The notes: generated by a model not told the origin, from the sequence alone. A stretch of 6,138 nucleotides of DNA from an uncultured Clostridia bacterium (GCA_934254755.1 CAKQMM010000077.1:1-6138); one strand, 5' to 3'. Counted from the stretch's first letter, positions 1 to 5,295 are shown. Numbers and translations are program-made.

Positions 1-329
1 ATTCCGCACGTGCCCGCGCCGCCCGTCAAAGTTTTTAAAACTATTAGATTTTTAGCCCTTTTTATAGATAATACGGTGCTTTTTAAAAGAGATAAAATCT
101 TATCTCCGTCGCTTTCTTCGCTATTAGCGGCTGCAGGAAGCGCGTATTTAAACCTTTTAACGCTTCCGTGAATTTTTATAAGGCGCAGATTCCTTATATC
201 GCGGGAAAGCGTAGCTTGCGTGGCGGGTATGCCTACTTCGGTAAGCGCGGCGGCAAGCTCTTCCTGCGTTTCGATTTCGCGCTCGCTTATAATTTTGATA
301 ATTGCGTTTCTTCTTTCGTCGCGCACCAT
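1..329 (-). CDS. argR: Arginine repressor ArgR, N-terminal 109 residues (cut by window edge)
   Basis: Translating the minus strand from the ATG at 329-327 gives a protein starting MVRDERRNAIIKIISEREI and running open to the left edge. Residues 1-70 are the ArgR winged helix-turn-helix DNA-binding domain; the recognition-helix signature ATQATLSRDI is at about residues 36-45, followed by RNLRLIKI. From about residue 80 the oligomerisation and arginine-binding domain begins (ILSLLKSTVLSI, then VLKTLTGGAGTCG, matching the family's LPGxAxxxG region). Family members have about 150 residues, so roughly 40 C-terminal residues, including the acidic arginine-binding motif, lie outside. ArgR uses arginine as corepressor to control arginine biosynthesis and catabolism genes. 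Its ATG shares one base with the nadK stop (TAATG), so it is probably translationally coupled to nadK. In clostridia recN usually follows. Confidence 0.93.
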   Translation of the reverse strand, partial: MVRDERRNAIIKIISEREIETQEELAAALTEVGIPATQATLSRDIRNLRLIKIHGSVKRFKYALPAAANSEESDGDKILSLLKSTVLSIKRAKNLIVLKTLTGGAGTCG

Positions 330-1138
330 TATTTTCTCACGCTCCAAGAGTTTAGTTTTGTGGTAAGTCTTTCAAAAAAGTCGTTATCCGTCTTATAAAA
401 ACGAACGTAACGTTTGCTTTTTTGCACCGTCACCTTTTCGCCCGCACGGATATTTTTTATTTTTCTGCCGTCAACGAATAACGCGCACTTACCCGACCCT
501 GCCAAAACCTCGATTTCGGCAGTTAAGTTATCGCCGAAGACTATAGGGCGAATTCTGAACGAATGAGGGCAGATAGGCGTTGCGATAAGCGCGGGGAGGT
601 CAGGCGTTAAAATTGCCCCGCCCGCCGATAGCGAATAAGCCGTTGAACCCGTGGGGGTTGCTATCATAAGTCCGTCGCACATTACGTCGTCAACGAATTT
701 TTTATCAATATTAAGCCCTAATTTTATCGCTTCCGCAATAGAAACGCCGTCTGTATCGCGCTGAACGGAAGCTTCGTTTAAAGCGTAAATCTTTTTATCG
801 CCCGCCGTCACCCTTATTACGGCGCGTTTATCGGTTACATTGCCGTTTAATATAAGTTCGACCGCTTTGTTTAGCTCGCTCCTGTCAACGGAACTTAAAA
901 AGCCGACCGTGCCTACGTTTACGGCAAGCACGGGAAGGTCATAGTCGATAGCAAAGTCAACCACGCGTAAAATGGTTCCGTCCCCGCCGAAAACCGCAAT
1001 CGCGTCAAGACCCAAGCAGTCGTCGGGGAGGTTGACGACGCGCGTTTCAACGCCCTTTATCGCCAAAAGTTTTGAAAACTCGTCCGCGGCGACGGTAGCG
1101 TCGTTTTTTGTGGTGTTAATAAAAATTCCTACTTTCAT
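329..1138 (-). CDS. nadK: NAD kinase
   Basis: This 269-residue protein has the usual length for a bacterial ATP-NAD kinase, a cytosolic enzyme that phosphorylates NAD to NADP and is the only de novo source of NADP. Motifs appear in the family order: N-terminal MKVGIFIN strand, GGDGT at 51-55 (catalytic aspartate and phosphate-binding loop), NVGTVGFL at 74-81, the NE pair of the NAD site at 121-122, DGLMIATPTGSTAYS at 155-169 followed by SAGGAI, and PICPHSFRIRPIV at 188-200. The C-terminal KLNSW resembles the family end. The start is ATG at 1138 with a GAAGG ribosome-binding site about 6 bases upstream, 23 bases after the tlyA stop. No key residue is missing. The tlyA-nadK-argR order is common in clostridia, whereas Bacillus keeps nadK elsewhere. 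Confidence 0.96.
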   Translation of the reverse strand: MKVGIFINTTKNDATVAADEFSKLLAIKGVETRVVNLPDDCLGLDAIAVFGGDGTILRVVDFAIDYDLPVLAVNVGTVGFLSSVDRSELNKAVELILNGNVTDKRAVIRVTAGDKKIYALNEASVQRDTDGVSIAEAIKLGLNIDKKFVDDVMCDGLMIATPTGSTAYSLSAGGAILTPDLPALIATPICPHSFRIRPIVFGDNLTAEIEVLAGSGKCALFVDGRKIKNIRAGEKVTVQKSKRYVRFYKTDNDFFERLTTKLNSWSVRK

Positions 1139-1161
1139 ATATTGCCTTCAAAATTTAAAGA

Positions 1162-1932
1162 CTAAATCGCCCTTTCTTCAACGGTTTTTAAGCTTATCGG
1201 AGAAATTTGCAAGTCTTTTTTCAACATAATAACGTACTCGACGTTCTTTTTTTCTTTAACGGGCGCGACCGTAAAATCGACGGGAACAAGCCCGACGCTA
1301 AGCGCAAAATCGTAGACCCTTTTAACCGCGCTTTTTCTGAGCGCACGAGACATCACAAGTCCGCTTTTATTGAGAGCGGCGGCGTTCAGCTCGAACTGCG
1401 GCTTAATTAAAAGCAACGCAACCCCGCCGTCCTTCAAAACGCCCGAGACGTTTTTTAAAATATAAGTGAGCGATATAAAACTAACGTCCGCCGTGACCCC
1501 GTCAACGTAGCTGCCTAAACTTTCTGCGGTTAAATAACGGGCGTTAAAGTTATCTTTTATAATCACGCGCTCGTCGCCCGCAAGCGTTTTATCGAGTTGA
1601 CTTTCGCCGACGTCAATCGCTATAACTTTTTTTGCGCCGAATTTAAGCAAACAGTCGGTAAACCCGCCGTTTGACGCGCCTATATCGGCAAAAACAAGCC
1701 CCTTAGGCAAAAATTTAAAGTCCTGAATAGCTTTATACAGCTTATAACCGCCGTTTGAAACGAACCTTTCGTCGTTTGCCGAAACGGTCACCGCTTCGCC
1801 GTTTAAAACCGTTTTCGACGGCTTTAAAACGGTTTTGCCGCCGACCGAAACGTCGCCGCGCGCGACCGCTTCCCGAGCCTTTTGTCGCGACGGAAAATAG
1901 CCGCGTTCGACAAGATAAACGTCAAGCCTCAT
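1162..1932 (-). CDS. tlyA: TlyA family rRNA (cytidine-2'-O)-methyltransferase
   Basis: The 256-residue protein has an N-terminal S4 RNA-binding domain (about 1-60, MRLDVYLVERGY...SRQKAREAVARGDVSVGG) and a FtsJ/RrmJ-like SAM-dependent methyltransferase domain (about 61-243). SAM motif I is ADIGASNGGFTD at 82-93, followed by the acidic strand AIDVGESQLDK. The catalytic tetrad known in this family can be placed as K64, D149, K177 and E232, in the same order and spacing as the Mycobacterium tuberculosis protein. Studied TlyA proteins 2'-O-methylate cytidines in 16S and/or 23S rRNA, which affects capreomycin sensitivity; the old name haemolysin is misleading. The exact target here is not visible in sequence. 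The ATG overlaps the ispA stop by four bases (ATGA) and has only a weak GAGAA ribosome-binding site, so it is probably coupled to ispA. The usual SRGG before K64 reads SNGG here. Confidence 0.93.
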   Translation of the reverse strand: MRLDVYLVERGYFPSRQKAREAVARGDVSVGGKTVLKPSKTVLNGEAVTVSANDERFVSNGGYKLYKAIQDFKFLPKGLVFADIGASNGGFTDCLLKFGAKKVIAIDVGESQLDKTLAGDERVIIKDNFNARYLTAESLGSYVDGVTADVSFISLTYILKNVSGVLKDGGVALLLIKPQFELNAAALNKSGLVMSRALRKSAVKRVYDFALSVGLVPVDFTVAPVKEKKNVEYVIMLKKDLQISPISLKTVEERAI

Positions 1933-2786
1933 TTCTCGCGCACCGATAAATAGTTTGCAAAATCTCCCAAAATTTCGCTACCTATAACTTTTGCCTGTCT
2001 GACCGCTTCAAGTCGGGCGGCTTCGGCGCGGAGTTTCGCCCCGTCTATACCGAAAACCGAAACGAAAGTCAGTTTGTTTTCGGCAAAGTCTTTTTTTACG
2101 GACTTGCCAAGGGTTTGCAGGTCGGACGTTTCGTCTAAAATATCGTCGGTTATCTGAAATAAAAGCCCGACGCTTTCGCCGTATTTTTTAAACGGCTCCG
2201 CGTCCACCCCGGCCAATTTCGCAGGCGTTTCGACTGCGGCGCGGATAAGTTTTGCTGTTTTATTAGAATGGATAAAGTTGAGCGTTTTTTCATCGAAAGG
2301 CTTATTATCAAGAACGTCAAGCGACTGTCCGCCTATCATTCCGTTAAGTCCCGCATAGTTTGCGATAAGGCGCGCGGCGGCAAGTTCGTTTTGAGTATTT
2401 GCCGCGTTTAAAAGAATTTCGTACGCACGGTTTAATAGCGCGTCGCCCGCAAGAATGGCGGTCGCCTCGCCGTAAACTTTGTGGTTTGTAAATTTGCCGC
2501 GCCGATAATCGTCGTTATCCATAGCGGGCAAATCGTCGTGAATAAGCGAATAAGTGTGAATAAATTCCAGCGCGACCGCAAACGGATAAACTGCGGATAA
2601 ATCGAGTTTAAGCGCGTCTGCGCAAGCAAGCATAAGCGCGGGGCGAACACGCTTACCGCCCGCAAGCAAGCTGTAACGCATCGAAAAAACAAGCGTTTCT
2701 TCTCCGCTTAAATTATCTGCGGCGAGTTTAATTTGACTTTCCGCCAGATTTTTATAAAATTGAAATTTATTTAAAAATTCAGTCAT
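1929..2786 (-). CDS. ispA: (2E,6E)-Farnesyl diphosphate synthase (polyprenyl synthetase family)
   Basis: This 285-residue trans-prenyltransferase condenses isopentenyl diphosphate with dimethylallyl and geranyl diphosphate to make farnesyl diphosphate, the precursor of undecaprenyl carrier lipid and quinones. The first aspartate-rich motif is DDLPAMDNDDYRRG at 84-97, the second is DDILD at 214-218, GGKRVRP (43-49) binds diphosphate, and GGQ (152-154) and the KT pair (176-177) are in place. A tyrosine five residues before the first motif (Y79) and the DDxxxxD spacing fit bacterial short-chain (type II) enzymes, so a farnesyl product is favoured over geranylgeranyl, though sequence alone does not prove chain length. 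The ATG overlaps the folD stop as ATGA, and the upstream bases (CGCAGAAA) show no Shine-Dalgarno motif, suggesting coupling to folD. Neither xseA/xseB upstream nor dxs downstream is present. Confidence 0.95.
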   Translation of the reverse strand: MTEFLNKFQFYKNLAESQIKLAADNLSGEETLVFSMRYSLLAGGKRVRPALMLACADALKLDLSAVYPFAVALEFIHTYSLIHDDLPAMDNDDYRRGKFTNHKVYGEATAILAGDALLNRAYEILLNAANTQNELAAARLIANYAGLNGMIGGQSLDVLDNKPFDEKTLNFIHSNKTAKLIRAAVETPAKLAGVDAEPFKKYGESVGLLFQITDDILDETSDLQTLGKSVKKDFAENKLTFVSVFGIDGAKLRAEAARLEAVRQAKVIGSEILGDFANYLSVREK

Positions 2787-3631
2787 TTTCTGCGATTTTT
2801 AACGCAAGCGTTAAATGTGTTTTGTAAAAGCATGGTTACCGTCATCGGTCCGACGCCGCCGGGAACCGGGGTTATAAGCGAACATTTATCTTTAACGACC
2901 TCATAGTCAACGTCGCCGTAAATTTTGCCGTCAATGCGGTTTATACCTACGTCTACGACGATTGCGCCGTCCTTAACCATATCGGCGGTAACGAACTTAG
3001 CTTTACCTATCGCCGCAACCAAAATATCGGCGTTTTTTGTGTAAGAGGCTATATTTTCGGTCTTACTGTGGCAAACGGTAACGGTTGCGTTTTCGCGCAA
3101 TAAAAGCGCGGCGACGGGTTTGCCGACCATATTGCTTCTGCCTAAAACGACGGCGGTTTTACCCGCAAACTTCACGCCGTAACCCTTTAAAAGTTCGATA
3201 ATTCCGTAAGGGGTACATGAAATAAGAGAGTCTTCGCCCTTTAAAAGTCTACCTAAGTTTTCGCTTGAAAGCCCGTCTACGTCCTTTTCGACGGGAATGA
3301 GCGATAAAATGCGCTTTTCGTCAAACTTTTTCGGAAGCGGCAACTGAACGATAATTCCGTCAACTTCGTCGTTTTCGGCAAGTTTTTTAACTTCTTCTTC
3401 CGCTTCGCTTTGCGTAACCGTTTCGGGCAACACGACGTTAAAGGACTTAATGCCCGCCGCTTCGCACGCCTTCATTTTGTTGCGCACGTAGATTTGCGAC
3501 GCGGGGTCTTCACCTATAATTACGACCGCTAAGCCCGGTACGATATTATCCGTTTCTTTTAAGTTTTTAACTTTTTCAGCTAATTTTAAGCGATAATCAG
3601 CCGCAAACGCCTTGCCGTCGAGAATTTGCAT
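2783..3631 (-). CDS. folD: Bifunctional methylenetetrahydrofolate dehydrogenase / methenyltetrahydrofolate cyclohydrolase
   Basis: This 282-residue FolD oxidises 5,10-methylene-tetrahydrofolate to methenyl-THF with NADP (or NAD) and hydrolyses it to 10-formyl-THF, feeding purine and formyl-methionine synthesis in the cytosol. Length and motifs match the family. The catalytic YVRNK is at 48-52 (Y48, K52), VDGIIVQLPLP is at 90-100 (Q96), and KDVDGL is at 116-121 (D119 in the folate site). The nucleotide-binding GRSNMVGKP is at 164-172, and the C-terminal PVPGGVGPMT is at 255-264. Start is ATG at 3631 with AGGAG eight bases upstream, the site lying inside the end of nusB; only two bases separate the nusB stop from this ATG. 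Its stop overlaps ispA by four bases. Nothing is broken or unusual in the protein. Confidence 0.97.
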   Translation of the reverse strand: MQILDGKAFAADYRLKLAEKVKNLKETDNIVPGLAVVIIGEDPASQIYVRNKMKACEAAGIKSFNVVLPETVTQSEAEEEVKKLAENDEVDGIIVQLPLPKKFDEKRILSLIPVEKDVDGLSSENLGRLLKGEDSLISCTPYGIIELLKGYGVKFAGKTAVVLGRSNMVGKPVAALLLRENATVTVCHSKTENIASYTKNADILVAAIGKAKFVTADMVKDGAIVVDVGINRIDGKIYGDVDYEVVKDKCSLITPVPGGVGPMTVTMLLQNTFNACVKNRRK

Positions 3632-3633
3632 AT

Positions 3634-4140
3634 TCAGTTCTCCTCTTTTAAAACCGTTTCGCTCGCTTCGGGCGTGGTTTTATCGGCGGCGTTTTCGGAA
3701 GCGGTTTTTTCAGCGGCGGGAGCTTCTCCCGTTATTTCGCCCGACTCGATCGACTTTTTGATTTGCGCCAAAATGCCGTTTACGAAGTTGGGGCTTTCTT
3801 CCGCAGAATAAGTCCTCACTAAGTCCATCGCTTCCGATATCGAAACGATATGGGGGATATTTTCAAAATAAAGCATTTCCGTTACGCAAATTTGCATAGC
3901 GCATTTATCGGTGGCAAAAAGCCTTTTAAAACTATATCCTTGCGCATATTTTGCGATAATATCGTTGATTATAGTTTCGTGCGCGTTGAATGCGCTTAAT
4001 AGTTCTCGGGCGAACGCAATATCTTTTTCACCAAGTTTTTCTTCGTTAAAAATAAGCTCTTCAAATCCGTCGTAAGGCTCGTTGTTAAACACTTTTGAAA
4101 ATAAAATTTTGTATACCGCAATTCTTGAATTCTTCCGCAT
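3634..4140 (-). CDS. nusB: Transcription antitermination factor NusB, with extended C-terminal tail
   Basis: The 168-residue protein has the all-helical NusB fold over residues 1-130: an N-terminal basic helix (MRKNSRIAVYKILF), a central region ending in AMQICVTEMLYFENIP (81-96), and the hallmark C-terminal helix region EAMDLVRTYSAEESPNFVNGIL (103-124, compare family KFVNGVL). NusB pairs with NusE (ribosomal protein S10) and binds boxA RNA in the nascent leader to prevent premature termination of rRNA transcription. Residues about 131-168 form an Ala/Glu/Thr-rich, low-complexity tail ending KEEN, beyond the usual 130-150 residue length and probably disordered. The start has an excellent AAGGAG site five bases upstream. 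The gene follows the Asp23-type gene after a hairpin-bearing gap and runs almost directly into folD. Confidence 0.93.
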   Translation of the reverse strand: MRKNSRIAVYKILFSKVFNNEPYDGFEELIFNEEKLGEKDIAFARELLSAFNAHETIINDIIAKYAQGYSFKRLFATDKCAMQICVTEMLYFENIPHIVSISEAMDLVRTYSAEESPNFVNGILAQIKKSIESGEITGEAPAAEKTASENAADKTTPEASETVLKEEN

Positions 4141-4166
4141 CTTAACTCCTTCTTTCCTCTTTAAAA

Positions 4167-4186
4167 TCGCCGCTTTAAAGCGGCGA
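4167..4186 (-). terminator. Perfect 20-base palindrome followed by T4: weak terminator or attenuator before nusB
   Basis: TCGCCGCTTTAAAGCGGCGA is a perfect palindrome. As minus-strand RNA it forms an 8-pair GC-rich stem with a UUAA loop, about 24 bases after the asp23-type stop. It is followed immediately by TTTT and then AAAG. The T run is short, so I infer a leaky terminator or an mRNA processing/stability element rather than a full stop. The nusB ribosome-binding site begins about 15 bases further on. No comparable T run lies on the plus-strand side. Confidence 0.5.
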
Positions 4187-4209
4187 AAGTGTAATTAACT
4201 CAAATAATT

Positions 4210-4548
4210 TTAGTCTTCGTTAAACGTAACCCCGTCGATATGAACGTTGACGGCGTTTACTTTGTATTTCGACATAGATTCGATATTGTGTTTAACGCTT
4301 TGCTGAATGTTGTAAGCAACGTCGGGAACGTTATAGCCGTAAGTAATTTCACAACTTACGTCCACCGTAACGACTTCGCCGACGAATTCTATTTTAACTT
4401 CGTCGAGCTTATCGCGGCGTTTGCGCTTTTTAAGCGACACGCCCGCAACTTCGTTAACGGCAAGGGCAATTATGCCTTTAACTATGCCCGCATTGTATGT
4501 GACTTTACCTTTTCTTTGTTCGTCGGTATTACGTTTATAAATAGCCAT
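4210..4548 (-). CDS. Asp23/Gls24 (DUF322) family protein, YqhY-type
   Basis: The 112-residue protein matches the small Asp23/Gls24 family. An N-terminal helix reads GIVKGIIALAVNEVAGV (21-37), a beta strand VVTVDVSCEITYG (59-71) follows, then an amphipathic helix NVPDVAYNIQQSVKHNIESM (73-92) and the closing strand VNAVNVHIDGVTF (97-109). A strongly basic patch, KKRKRRDK (40-47), sits in the loop after the first helix. There is no signal peptide or membrane segment, so it is cytosolic. Its position directly before nusB is that of Bacillus yqhY, a gene linked genetically to acetyl-CoA carboxylase (accB-accC-yqhY); the molecular role is not settled. Here no acc genes are adjacent. Start is ATG at 4548 with GGAG about six bases upstream (ACGGAGATTATT). 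It is the first gene after the large intergenic region and so probably heads the housekeeping operon. Confidence 0.9.
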   Translation of the reverse strand: MAIYKRNTDEQRKGKVTYNAGIVKGIIALAVNEVAGVSLKKRKRRDKLDEVKIEFVGEVVTVDVSCEITYGYNVPDVAYNIQQSVKHNIESMSKYKVNAVNVHIDGVTFNED

Positions 4549-4573
4549 AATAATCTCCGTAGCCTTCTTTGCT

Positions 4574-4592
4574 AAAAGTATATCATACTTTT
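4574..4592. promoter_or_regulatory. 19-base dyad symmetry AAAAGTAT-ATC-ATACTTTT, possible operator over a -10-like element
   Basis: The plus strand reads AAAAGTAT-ATC-ATACTTTT, two perfect 8-base arms around a 3-base centre. On the minus strand the dyad contains TATGAT (4587-4582), one mismatch from a sigma-A -10 box, about 34 bases before the gene start, preceded by a run of eight As. No good -35 hexamer lies at 16-18 bases, so this promoter call is weak. A dyad centred on a -10 box would suit a repressor, but no binding protein can be named. A simple AT-rich coincidence remains possible. Confidence 0.3.
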
Positions 4593-4617
4593 TTTTATTT
4601 TAACAGCGTTTTTAAAA

Positions 4618-4656
4618 GAATATTTTGCAAATATTCAAAAAAATGAATATATTTGC
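4618..4656. repeat. Cluster of GAATAT half-sites forming two overlapping inverted repeats
   Basis: A perfect dyad GAATATTT-TGC-AAATATTC occupies 4618-4636 (8-base arms, 3-base centre). Its right half then pairs with another copy: ATATTCA (4631-4637), six As, TGAATAT (4644-4650), an imperfect symmetry that extends outwards to GCAAAT at 4627 and ATTTGC ending at 4656. The first and third half-sites are direct repeats (GAATATTTTGC at 4618 and GAATATATTTGC at 4645), 27 bases apart. The order ATTCA then TGAAT is opposite to the ArgR box, so it is not a canonical ARG box. Confidence 0.45.
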
Positions 4657-4675
4657 CATTCGAACGATAACTTAA
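4646..4675 (-). promoter_or_regulatory. Weak sigma-A-like promoter candidate upstream of the Asp23-type gene
   Basis: On the minus strand TTAAGT (4675-4670) is followed after 18 bases by TATATT (4651-4646). The -10 matches TATAAT at five of six positions, the -35 only at three of six. This would start transcription near 4639 and give a leader of about 90 bases containing the 4618-4636 and 4574-4592 dyads. It competes with the TATGAT element nearer the gene; the sequence does not decide between them. Confidence 0.2.
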
Positions 4676-4677
4676 AA

Positions 4678-4716
4678 GCAATAATTGCAAAATTTAATAA
4701 TTGCGGGCGGCAATTA
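4678..4716. repeat. GCAAT/ATTGC half-site cluster (two small dyads, one direct repeat)
   Basis: GCAAT-A-ATTGC at 4678-4688 is a perfect 11-base dyad. TAATTGC-GGGCG-GCAATTA at 4698-4716 is a second perfect inverted repeat with 7-base arms. AATAATTGC occurs twice in direct orientation (4680-4688 and 4696-4704). The dyad centres are 24 bases apart. These could be protein-binding half-sites, or, as RNA, a small weak hairpin. No known consensus is matched with confidence. Confidence 0.35.
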
Positions 4717-4759
4717 CTGATTTAAGCGAATAAAATCGCGACTCAACGATTTATCTAAT

Positions 4760-4787
4760 AAAAAAGCGCGGATATTGCCCCGCGCTT
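4760..4787 (-). terminator. Intrinsic terminator of the spoIIIA operon
   Basis: On the minus strand AAGCGCGG (4787-4780), an 8-base loop and CCGCGCTT (4771-4764) form a perfect GC-rich 8-pair stem, followed by TTTT and ATT. It lies about 25 bases after the spoIIIAH stop, a classic Rho-independent layout. On the plus strand the same stem is followed by GATTTTTT, so it could also work in reverse, although there is no plus-strand gene nearby. It separates the sporulation unit from the housekeeping operon. Confidence 0.85.
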
Positions 4788-4812
4788 GATTTTTTAGTTT
4801 ACTTGGTTTTGC

Positions 4813-5283
4813 TTATAAATAAGCGATTATGTTTATGTTTTCGCAATCGACGTTACTCTCGCCCGCCACTATATCGTAAATTTTAATTGCGTCGTCCTGC
4901 GTGAAGTCGGCGTCTTTAACAACTACGTTTATGTTGGGGTTATCTACACTCATCGTAACGACCACCTCGGTGTAGCCGCAAGCTTTTATGAGAGATTCTA
5001 TCCTCATTTCTTGCTCGGTTATGCCGGTAAGTTTGAATTTACGGCTAATCGCTTCTTCGCGCTGAGCGGTGTCCTCGCCGCTTTCCGCAATGATTTTATC
5101 GAGTTGAAGAAATTGCTCGTTTCTTGAAGTCGAACGTTGAGTTCTGTACTCGCTGAAATACGCGGTTTCTTCGCTTGAACCCGAATAAGACTTGTTTCCG
5201 GACAACACGAAGTTGAAAATCGCCGTTACCGCAAGAAGCGCTATCATCGAGCTTAAAATAATTACTTTTTTCTTTTTTGACAT
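4813..5283 (-). CDS. spoIIIAH: Stage III sporulation protein AH
   Basis: The 156-residue protein starts with a lysine-rich MSKKKK cytosolic stub and one membrane helix (about 7-28, VIILSSMIALLAVTAIFNFV). A short linker and a helical stretch (YRTQRSTSRNEQFLQLDKII, 46-65) follow, then a C-terminal ring-building (YscJ/FliF-like) domain at about 72-156 with ESLIKACGYTEVVVTM and NINVVVKDADFT. The endings TQDDAIKIYDIVAGES and NINIIAYL are typical. In Bacillus, SpoIIIAH in the mother-cell membrane binds forespore SpoIIQ across the intermembrane space to form the engulfment channel needed for late forespore gene activity. It is shorter than the 218-residue Bacillus protein, mainly in the linker. The start has a perfect AAGGAG six bases upstream, within the 12-base gap after spoIIIAG. 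Mother-cell sigma-E control is expected from the family, but the promoter lies outside the window. Confidence 0.92.
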   Translation of the reverse strand: MSKKKKVIILSSMIALLAVTAIFNFVLSGNKSYSGSSEETAYFSEYRTQRSTSRNEQFLQLDKIIAESGEDTAQREEAISRKFKLTGITEQEMRIESLIKACGYTEVVVTMSVDNPNINVVVKDADFTQDDAIKIYDIVAGESNVDCENINIIAYL

Positions 5284-5295
5284 TGTTTACTCCTT

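Larger units (their letters stand above)
4549..4812. promoter_or_regulatory. Intergenic region between spoIIIAH and the Asp23-type gene
   Basis: These 264 bases hold no convincing gene. From the spoIIIAH side it contains the intrinsic terminator (about 4760-4787), then a stretch resembling part of spoIIIAF (4721-4756), then GCAAT/ATTGC half-sites (4678-4716), then overlapping GAATAT-type dyads (4618-4650), and a 19-base dyad (4574-4592) close to the asp23-type ribosome-binding site. The last 140 bases before the gene are very AT-rich, as expected of a promoter region. The operon that follows should be transcribed from here because the upstream unit ends in a terminator. Confidence 0.6.

Noticed and set aside
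168..398. Plus-strand 76-codon open frame over the argR/nadK junction
   Set aside because: It lies opposite argR, whose minus-strand translation gives a clear ArgR domain; no independent coding evidence.
2432..2692. Second minus-strand open frame within ispA (86 codons)
   Set aside because: It is an out-of-frame shadow of ispA; the ispA frame carries both aspartate-rich motifs.
4167..4190. boxA-like CGCTTTAA upstream of nusB
   Set aside because: It lacks the C and one T of CGCTCTTTAA and arises automatically from the palindrome, so it is not good evidence for a NusB-binding site.
4240..4575. 111-codon plus-strand open frame opposite the Asp23-type gene
   Set aside because: It is the mirror of a well-recognised gene, has no ribosome-binding site or family likeness, and its Phe/Val/Asn-rich protein is what an antisense frame of this codon usage would give.
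4574..4601. Plus-strand terminator formed by AAAAGTAT/ATACTTTT followed by eight Ts
   Set aside because: The stem is almost purely A-T and no plus-strand gene ends nearby; a regulatory dyad or chance is more likely.
4631..4650. Possible ArgR (ARG) box, because ATTCA and TGAAT occur as a dyad and argR is in the operon
   Set aside because: The ARG box has TGAAT first and ATTCA second with about four AT bases between; here the order is reversed and the spacer is longer.
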